Origin: Solen grandis
Taxonomy: Eukaryota > Mollusca > Bivalvia > Adapedonta > Solenidae
NCBI GenBank assembly: GCA_021229015.1
Contig: CM037780.1
Location: 60,718,961 to 60,782,960 of the forward strand
Direction of reading: 5' to 3'
Length of the DNA stretch: 64,000 nt
Positions 58,601 to 64,000 of the stretch are shown in pieces (positions within the stretch are counted from its first letter, which is position 1; every line of letters begins with the position of its first letter). A program made the translations under genes and the position numbers. The notes under the pieces are model-generated. The model did no database searches. It worked only from the letters and a program-made list of their open reading frames with translations, and had not been told where the DNA came from.

Positions 58601-61600
58601 TATGTTCATCTATGTCAGTAAAATTATAAACAGAGATATTGAATCTGTTCATCCTTCTGTAAATTGTTCTCTCTGATACAGACAGCAAGTTTGAAATTCC
58701 GTTTATTTTGAATCCTGACTCAATTAAATTCTGAAGTGTCTCCTTTGAAATGTTGTGCTTCGGTTCATTAGAAAATAAGTCACACGTGTTACCATATTTT
58801 ATGCATGCAACTGCAGCTGCATCTTATCATGACTGTTATCAATGCCTAAACATTTAAATTCATGCATTGATAACTTGCATACAATATCCGGAGTGATTTT
58901 TTCACTTTTAAACAATGCAATGCAGGAACTATGTCCTAAGCTGTTCAAAATTCTTCCCATTTCAGTATCCATTACAACGAAACAAGTCAAAATCGCTAAA
59001 TATTGCACACTGACAATCTACAAAACAAGATAAGATGGGACAAATAATGACAACCAAACAGAAGATGATATCAATTGAAATAACTGAATGCATCTAACAT
59101 TAAAAATAAAAAGGACATCATGTTAAACGTACAGCATATAATGACAATATGATAGGACATCATGTTAAACGAACAGCATATAATGACAATAGATAACCAG
59201 ATGACAGAACATAATGTCAAACGTAAAGCATACAATGACAAAATGTCAGAACATAATGTTAAACGTAAAGCATACAATGACAAAATGACAGAACATAATG
59301 TCAAACGTAAAGCATACAATGACAAAATGTCAGAACATAATGTTAAACGTAAAGCATACAAAGACAAAATGACAGAACATAATGTCAAACGTAAAGCATA
59401 CAATGACAAAATACAGAACATAATGTTAAACGTAAAGCATACAATGACAAAATAACAGAACATAATGTCAAACGTAAAGCAGACAATGACAAAATAACAG
59501 AACATAATGTCAAACGTAAAGCATGCAATAACAAAACCACAAAGTCACATGTATATTTGGTATAACAAGGCAGTAAAGGCATTCCATAATAGTGTGCCCT
59601 TGTAAGATAGGGATGATATATGATGTCAGCTGATCAAAGGGTATGGAACTGAACTCCTTGCAAAGTGCCAACCTGACAGCCCATTGAGTCTGGCCACAGG
59701 CCGTATGATTTTTCAAAATATCCACACTCTTGATTTAATGCTTTACTTCATGAATATTCATTTACAAATTAATATATGGCTTATTAATACTAAACTTTAA
59801 TTATATTTTTTTCTTGTCCATGCAGATTGAGTAGAATCTTACCTGTATAAACATACACATAAGACCCTGATATGATCTGATCTAAACTGGATCTGCTCTG
59901 TTAGCCAAGGTGTCAAAACATGTTTATATGCGGTGAAGGATTAAGCATGAAAACTAGTAATTAGTCTCCAATGATGGTTCATCAGGATCCTACTGTTAAT
60001 AAATAAACAAATTTGTCAAAAATTAAAATATGAAGAGATTCTTATGGAAGAGTAGCACATACCCCAATGTATTAAACACTAGATTGAAAAAAAGATGCAG
60101 GGTAAAAAATTGTAGCTACTATACAATTAGCAACAGAGCTTTATATCACTTCTTTTAATTACTGAATAAAACATGAATAAAATAAGGAGTTGGTGTTTTT
60201 ATAACTCACTTCTGAAACTAAAGTAGCCAACTGCATAGAACCTGATCATCATGCAAATTACTCTCAGGCTGGTCACATGTTTGAAAGTTGTAAAGGTCAT
60301 TTTACAGTGATTTCCAGGAGGCATTGATTTCAGCATGTCACAAAAAGTTAAATGTGAATGTTTAACCATTTATGTCAGTTTGTCAAAGTCATATGTGACT
60401 GTATTCATCTACCAAGAGTGGAGTGTCAAATTTGACAAGACAAGATCCCCCTGAGTTTCCTTAGGCCAAAAATTGAATCAAGGTCAGAAGGTAATGTTAT
60501 ATAACCTCCTGTAACGTTTGCCCCCATGTTTGTTCCTTCACAGATAAGACCACTCAGCCATTTTCAGCCTTTATACACACAGGACAAAAAAAAAAAAAAT
60601 AATGGTGGGGGGCAGTAGTGAATTTAGGCCCACATATCAAGAGTATTTATAAAATGTTTATAGTAAGATATTTACAACTATTGTATATATCAGGATGTAT
60701 TTTGACCTTGAAAATAAAGTCAGTCAATGAGACACATAGACTCACTCCACCTTTTTAATAAATCTTGTTTTACTCTAAGACAAATTACTGTCCTTGTGGT
60801 TGGTTTTTGTCATTCTGATGTTGGTACATGGCTGGTCAGGAATATATACCTAGATTTCTGTTGTCTTAGAAACAAAATAAACAAGGATTTGTTCAGTGGT
60901 GGGTCTGTTGTAGAGTGCTTGTGATTCAAGCTTCTTAGAGTGGTTTATAAGTTGGGTAGGCAGTGAAACTTGGTACATATTTAAAAATCAAAAGTGTGGT
61001 CGTATGAGAGATATTTTTCATGGGTATCAGATGGGACATTGTAGAGTTATGTGCCCTGTTCTCTTATCAGCACATGGCTCTCTCAAGGATTCTGAAAGTT
61101 GCTCCTAGAGTAAGATTCTCAAAAAAGTTGAAATATAAATAGTGCTGAGATAAACATGAGTCTTTTCCTTAAAAACAAAAAAACAAACAAAAAAAAAATA
61201 TGCCAGGGTTACATAGGTTTTGTGAGGTAGTGACATTGGTGGCAAAAGTGGGGTTGTGTCATTGGTGGCTAAAGTTATGTCCTTATGTGGCTTGTGACAT
61301 TGGTAGCTAAAGTGGGGTCTTTAGTGTGGTTGTGTCATTGGTGGCTAAAGTTATGTCCTTATGTGGTTTTGTCTTTAGTGCGGTTGTGTCATTGGTGGCT
61401 ATAGCAGGGTCTGTTTGTGACCAGATTTCTTTCATATCAAAGCTATGGAAGTACATAGACACAATGGGTAAGGTAATGGCCATGGTCATGACAAAAGTTT
61501 CTAAATGGATATTTTTTGATGAATCTAAATTAAAACCTTCCTTTATAAACACAGTTTTAACTATGTTGTTCACTTCATTATCCCTTACACATTTGTTTGA

Positions 61601-64000
61601 CTGTTTGAGCAGGTTCAACCATCTATTAATTCCTGACAGTTTTCATCATATTTAAAAACTGAAAGATTATTTTCTATTCATAGGGGATTATTTCATTGAG
61701 TCAAGGATCTTACCAACAAATATGTGATGATTTTGTATGGATCTCTTACACATGGACTCACAAACATACGTACCCTCAAAATTGTCCAAATATTAGGGTC
61801 AGTGGAATTCATTGTTGTGGTAAAATACACGTAATATATGTTATGACACAAATTGAGAAGCTTTACTGGCATTGGCTAGGTTTGAAGTATGCCTGGCCAC
61901 ATGTCATTGACCAGGTGTAACCCGGACATGGCTATTTATGTCAGCTGTGTAGTGAGGGATCATTGATCCTTTACTACTCAGATAAGTCTTTTTATGACAT
62001 TGTGAAAACAAATGGGAATGTGAGCACTTATATAAGTTTGATCGTTTTGGTTTATTTCCTCAAAGAAATGAGTAATATTTGACATGATAAGTTGTTTACA
62101 GTCTGATCTGGTTTTACACTGGTTGCAAGGTTGTCTCCTTGCTTACTGGTGCAAGATGTAAATCCTAACTGTGTAATAATAAGTTATGTATCCAGCATCG
62201 GGTTTGGTTTCAGTTATTGATCTCTGTTGTTTTAATGTCTCATTGTCTATAATAAAGTAGTCTGTAGTACAAGTGGCGGAATTTCAGGTATGGAAAATAT
62301 CATATCTCACTTAGGCGTGTATCATTTTCAGTCTGGTTGGGGGACTTTTAAAATATCACCTTCCAATGCTATCTCAATTGTGGGGCCATCAGATATTTCA
62401 GTGTCTGAAACAGGTTTGGTTATTGTAGGGCTCAGTTTACGATATATTTAGTAATATTAAATCAATTTTTCTTTTTTTTTTGTTAGGAAATAAAAGGTAG
62501 GACAAATCATATAACATTTCCATAGACCTTTTTGAAAAGTGTATTAACAAAATTCATATACAGTGGTCACACGATTCCTCAATGTGGCGATTTATTGAAT
62601 ACCTGCATGACTTGAGCTACAAGCCTGGTCCCTTGATTTAACCCTTCTTATTCTATATAAATTTATGGGCGATTCTTCAAACATGCGATTTTTGGATTCC
62701 ATGAGCTCAGTCCTTGGTCCCTAGATAGTATACCCTATATAATTTCTTTGCAATTCCTCGAAGTCGATATCAAAACCTACCTGTATCTCATTGACAACCA
62801 TACTCCGGCCCTATGACCACCTGTCCCAGTAATTAACACCTTGGTCGAGATGGTTTGTATTTGTTTTCACACATCCTCATACCTCCAGAGTACATAGGTG
62901 AATCGTTATACCAACATGGCCATGTAAAACGTATTTTCGCACCTACTTATCATGTAACAAACTGTGATGGGTCTGCATGATTAATCATTTGTCATTAAAG
63001 GAGCTGATTTTGTTTGTTTGTGTGTTTTTCTCTGTAATGATTTATTTGGAGAACCACGGCAAAATGTTGAGTGTTTATTACAGGAATGTAAAAAATAAAC
63101 AATGCCGCCATTTAATCAAATTATCGGTAAAAAACATACATATTCCTGACTTTTTTCTCACAATGAAAGCAATGATTTTCTATTTTTGTAATGTTTAAAC
63201 ATATTTTATGTTTGAAAAGTACTATTAAAGGCTAAACGTATAATAATTTATTAATTAAGACCTTAAGTTATCAACAAATACAAATGTATTTAATTTTGAC
63301 ATATAAATGATTCCTCGAATACAGCGATTCTTCGAGTTGTTTTGCAGATCCCTTCCGACCTCGAGGAATCGTGTGACCACTGTAACTCTTTACTTAGGAA
63401 AAAAAAAAGAAAAAAAGTTTTGTTTCTGGTCTTCTGACTGAGCCTCTTTTTCATGGCTTACCCTCAAGATTCTTTTTACGTTTCTGCCGTTAAAAGATAT
63501 TTCCTTTACTTTTTGCATCATTGGGAGGTGAGGGTTGGGGGAGGTGGGGAGAAAAAAGGAAAAAAAAAACTATCCCTACCTACCTGCCCTCTTTTTTTTC
63601 TGACTGGCGACCAGGAACAAATTTTTTTTTTTTTTTTTTTTGGCCTTACATTGAACCAGAAGATCAAATACAGCTTTCAAGAGATACCACTTGTATATGT
63701 GGGTTACATGTGTATGTGATAAACAAGCATACTGGGTATCTAATTAGATGTTAATTGTTTAGTGGCTTTATCTGGTCCTTTACCATATCAAACCTGCTTT
63801 TTATGGTCATTCAGTCATTTTAGTCGTGTAGTGTAAGCATGCATGGTTTCTATTCTGATGGACCTGCATGTGGGCTTTGTGTATAATATTTCGCCAGTAA
63901 CATCTGATGTCCATGAACTTTATCTGGAATTGCAGCAGCTCTCACTTCAGAGGACAGTCTGGGGCAGTTGAGAAGTTCCATTCATCTAGTGCTGATACAG
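37471..64000 (+). CDS. ELL: RNA polymerase II elongation factor ELL, 5' part (exons 1-3, tentative 4)
   Basis: Joined exons: 37471-37602, 41691-41738, 50911-51023 and tentatively 63936-64000. Exons 1-3 give 97 codons plus two bases, with consistent phases. They read in order YGLSSNSVSS, SIVHVKLTDTSLKIIEDYLR, SYVSLRPSIQFQGNHG and PFQFSLSAVQGEPNGSFDAV. This matches the N-terminus of animal ELL/ELL2, whose hallmarks are HVKLTD, LRPSI-FQG and NPQGSFD. ELL proteins suppress transient Pol II pausing in the super elongation complex and act in snRNA transcription in the little elongation complex, in the nucleus. The rest of the N-terminal domain and the C-terminal occludin/ELL homology domain lie right of the window. 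Introns are 4.1, 9.2 and about 12.9 kb. Confidence 0.88.
37603..39763. other. ELL intron 1, first part
   Basis: AT-rich. A short local repeat of aatggttagccattaatgg and gtatt occurs three to four times at 38640-38780. Nothing else recognised. Confidence 0.55.
39764..40496. mobile_element. 733-bp TIR element, 5-bp target duplication TAAAG
   Basis: CAGGGTTCGACATTAA at the left is matched inverted by TTAATGTCAAACCCTG at the right with one mismatch. TAAAG flanks both ends. The interior has gagctggaccagtggtcca near the left and a related inverted gaccagtcggtcgtgt near the right. It lies in ELL intron 1. No transposase. Confidence 0.65.
41181..41534 (+). other. Unrecognised open frame (about 108 codons from first ATG) in ELL intron 1
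   Basis: The frame ends at 41534, 156 bases before ELL exon 2. It encodes MPFGRRLAKNKPKLSALISN and KQDGSLLIVHKRDAHYIREL. Composition is protein-like, but I recognise no family; a decayed transposon gene or chance are both possible. Confidence 0.2.
41691..41738 (+). CDS. ELL: ELL exon 2 (48 nt)
   Basis: A T-rich tract and TTTCAG end at 41690 and the donor GTAAGT starts at 41739; phase 0 in and out. All 16 codons (SYVSLRPSIQFQGNHG) match the conserved ELL segment. A 48-base exon is easily missed by gene finders. Confidence 0.87.
41740..41960 (+). repeat. Decayed MITE body after ELL exon 2
   Basis: cagtattgtagttcagattc and the following tacacacgggcac match the bodies at 26890-26960 and 49710-49790. 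The ends are not clear. Confidence 0.35.
42019..42252 (+). mobile_element. piggyBac-type MITE, copy 1 (234 bp) with long hairpin
   Basis: TTAA flanks both ends. The termini are CCCTTTCCCTCATA and TATGAGGGAAAGGG. The hairpin at 42056-42122 has 33-base arms with one mismatch around a single unpaired A; its apex is CTGCGAGTAACTCGCAG. Confidence 0.8.
42464..43461. mobile_element. 998-bp TIR element, 5-bp target duplication AGTTT
   Basis: CAGGGCTCACGCTG at 42464 is exactly inverted as CAGCGTGAGCCCTG at 43448-43461. AGTTT flanks both ends. Near both ends a gagcca motif recurs. No transposase is recognisable. Confidence 0.7.
43462..45127. other. ELL intron 2, part
   Basis: AT-rich, no gene. The stretch near 44085-44165 looks like a very degraded tRNA-headed repeat, not firm enough to call. 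Confidence 0.5.
45128..45356 (-). mobile_element. piggyBac-type MITE, copy 2 (inverted)
   Basis: TTAA flanks both ends. The sequence is the reverse complement of copy 1 with minor changes. The central hairpin apex is intact. Confidence 0.8.
46220..46790 (+). repeat. ~30-bp minisatellite
   Basis: About 17 degenerate units of gtcagatgtttttcagccaa and cctagga, interspersed with longer variants containing gacattgatctttgttcttt. An in-frame run (for example ANLGSVRCFS) is a by-product of the 30-base period. Confidence 0.7.
46791..48119. other. ELL intron 2, part
   Basis: AT-rich. The 122-codon minus-strand frame at 47569-47937 has no recognisable motif and is probably chance. Confidence 0.5.
48120..48220 (+). 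repeat. SINE body fragment
   Basis: ttataccaaacatgttaaaa, then ccggtatatctcccttaatt, parallels the tail at 52327-52385. Confidence 0.35.
48459..48670 (+). repeat. tRNA-headed SINE with conserved central domain
   Basis: The head is GGGGCCTCCGTGGCTGAG with a B-box-like GGGTTCGAGTC at 48533. The centre is ttcatgtgaagaagctttcc, with gtcggaggttctacct. I have seen this type in bivalve sequence. An insertion (duplicated actccctca) splits the head. Confidence 0.6.
49596..49830. mobile_element. Degenerate ccctttacctcat-type MITE
   Basis: The left end is aaccctttacctcatataga and the right end is attcatgaggtaaagtgtt. The interior (gcaaacagagtagcagactc) matches 26845-26960. It is related to the element at 23187. 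Confidence 0.45.
49831..50910. other. ELL intron 2, 3' part
   Basis: AT-rich, with a T-run at 50625-50660. No repeat copy or gene recognised. Confidence 0.55.
50911..51023 (+). CDS. ELL: ELL exon 3
   Basis: The acceptor is gtacttgcag ending at 50910 and the donor is GTGAGT at 51024; phase 0 in, phase 2 out. It encodes VIQIPDGKDSVRPFQFSLSA and GEPNGSFDAVGQRDT. Confidence 0.88.
51024..52255. other. ELL intron 3, first part
   Basis: No repeat family or coding sequence recognised apart from the first 130 bases, which are open on the minus strand by chance. Confidence 0.5.
52256..52400 (+). repeat. Degenerate tRNA-headed SINE
   Basis: tcctagtggctgtttgatca resembles an A-box region, followed by gggtttagtccc in the B-box position and the tail tataccaaagatgttaaaa. 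Confidence 0.4.
52463..52539. repeat. Perfect 38-bp palindrome with 1-base centre
   Basis: Every base from 52463 to 52500 pairs with 52502-52539 around an A at 52501; the centre reads cagttacagtaaattactgt. The sequence is AT-rich and has no neighbours of the same kind. Confidence 0.9.
52540..54315. other. ELL intron 3, part
   Basis: AT-rich, nothing recognised on either strand. Confidence 0.5.
54316..54549 (+). mobile_element. piggyBac-type MITE, copy 3 (234 bp)
   Basis: TTAA flanks both ends. It is nearly identical to copy 1, hairpin included. A sequence downstream (atgatactaatgcaggttta, 54577) repeats the left host flank at 54287. Confidence 0.8.
55486..56396 (+). mobile_element. 911-bp pogo-like MITE, copy B
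   Basis: Same termini and length as copy A at 3119-4028, with about a dozen differences that I can count. The left flank is TA; the right flank reads TG, so one target-site base is probably mutated. It lies in ELL intron 3. Confidence 0.8.
56640..56872 (+). mobile_element. piggyBac-type MITE, copy 4
   Basis: TTAA flanks both ends. The hairpin apex has lost two bases (gagtaactgcag) and the arm starts gcgttcagc in place of gcgaacagc, so this copy is the most decayed. Confidence 0.75.
57470..57720 (-). repeat. Degenerate tandem repeat related to 59120-59535 in inverse orientation
   Basis: Units such as cattatgttctgtcattttg are the reverse complement of the 42-bp unit at 59120-59535. The long frames here are repeat artefacts. 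Confidence 0.5.
58524..59008 (-). pseudogene. Decayed transposon gene: SAM domain plus helix-turn-helix
   Basis: The first minus-strand frame (59008 to 58799) gives GRILNSLGHSSCIALFKSEK and CKLSMHEFKCLGI, a SAM-domain pattern. One frame shift near 58815 leads into CDLFSNEPKHNISKETLQNL and ISNLLSVSERTIYRRMNRFN, a helix-turn-helix like that preceding integrase-core (rve) domains in animal transposon proteins. The frame ends at a stop at 58524 with no DDE part. The family link is from memory of the pattern. It lies antisense in ELL intron 3. Confidence 0.55.
59110..59535 (+). repeat. 42-bp minisatellite
   Basis: About nine units of acataatgtcaaacgtaaag and catacaatgacaaaat-acag; alternate units differ by gtc/gtt, implying amplification of an 84-bp dimer. 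Because 42 is a multiple of 3, both strands stay open (MTEHNVKRKAYNDK on plus). I do not consider these proteins. Confidence 0.8.
59536..61234. other. ELL intron 3, part
   Basis: AT-rich, with an A-run at 60585-60600. No gene or clear transposon ends. Confidence 0.5.
61235..61420 (+). repeat. Short degenerate tandem repeat
   Basis: About five copies of gtgtcattggtggctaaagt with variable spacing. It keeps a plus-strand frame open by chance. Confidence 0.6.
61421..62560. other. ELL intron 3, part
   Basis: Frames on both strands at 61307-61655 overlap and lack motifs. Nothing else recognised. Confidence 0.5.
62561..63382. mobile_element. 822-bp TIR element, TA target
   Basis: CAGTGGTCACACGATTCCTC at 62561-62580 is exactly inverted at 63363-63382. 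TA flanks both ends. Internal motifs related to the terminus (gattcctcga, gattcttcga) recur. Tc1/mariner or pogo type; no transposase. Confidence 0.75.
63383..63935. other. ELL intron 3, 3' end
   Basis: Poly-A and poly-T tracts at 63400 and 63620 and a G-rich stretch at 63526-63552. No gene. Confidence 0.55.
63936..64000 (+). CDS. ELL: Tentative ELL exon 4 start, cut by window end
   Basis: ggaattgcag ends at 63935 and is followed by CAG, a NAGNAG tandem acceptor. A third acceptor ends at 63950. All three keep the phase left by exon 3 and give SHFRGQSGAVEKFHSSSADT, which can be aligned weakly with the ELL region SSHGE...LGSIQDK...ATDD. Only 65 bases are visible, so the call is uncertain. Confidence 0.4.

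Noticed and set aside
59071..59505. 144-codon minus-strand frame
   Set aside because: It is the translation of a 42-bp tandem repeat, with a 14-residue period and no start or splice context.
63949..64000. Alternative frame for ELL exon 4 (LGQLRSSIHLVLIQ)
   Set aside because: It needs an acceptor inside ggacag with no pyrimidine tract; the other frame is served by three ordinary acceptors and aligns slightly better.

Overview
The window looks like nuclear DNA of a mollusc, most likely a bivalve. Short exons with GT-AG borders sit in long AT-rich introns. The introns carry repeats I associate with bivalves: AGCTCACCTGAGC-type elements with a tandem-repeat core, tRNA-headed SINEs and many small TIR elements. 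No bacterial, phage or CRISPR features are present. Two plus-strand genes account for all coding sequence I can support; most other open frames lie in repeats or on the wrong strand.

Region 1 (1-28,700) holds most of a large gene that enters from the left and is lost at a 100-N gap at 28,701-28,800. I assembled 22 exons (132 to 28,397) whose reading phases agree at every junction, giving about 1,729 codons. The order is: a long N-glycosylated ectodomain of GCC2/GCC3-type cysteine repeats; a beta-rich domain resembling a cupredoxin without copper ligands; one transmembrane segment; a proline-rich juxtamembrane stretch; and a charged, coiled-coil cytoplasmic tail. I do not recognise a named orthologue. 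Its introns hold a 5.6-kb TIR element containing nested insertions, a HINE/pearl-like element with a 168-bp tandem core, and two splice-site-linked tandem duplications.

Region 2 (28,801-37,470) is intergenic: dispersed repeats rich in TGACGTCA palindromes, a LINE fragment, a CpG-rich block with three GTCACGTGAC palindromes, a SINE, a foldback element and a small TIR element.

Region 3 (37,471-64,000) is the 5' part of an ELL gene (RNA polymerase II elongation factor). Three exons are clear and a fourth is tentative at the window edge. Its introns are very long and hold four copies of a piggyBac-type MITE with a long hairpin, two more TIR elements with 5-bp target duplications, a second copy of a pogo-like MITE, a degenerate transposon gene (SAM plus helix-turn-helix), a perfect 38-bp palindrome and several minisatellites.

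The two genes show no functional link. The most unusual signals are in the introns: arrays of duplicated splice sites, a transposon-borne array of NR5A/ERR-type half-sites, and the nested TIR element.
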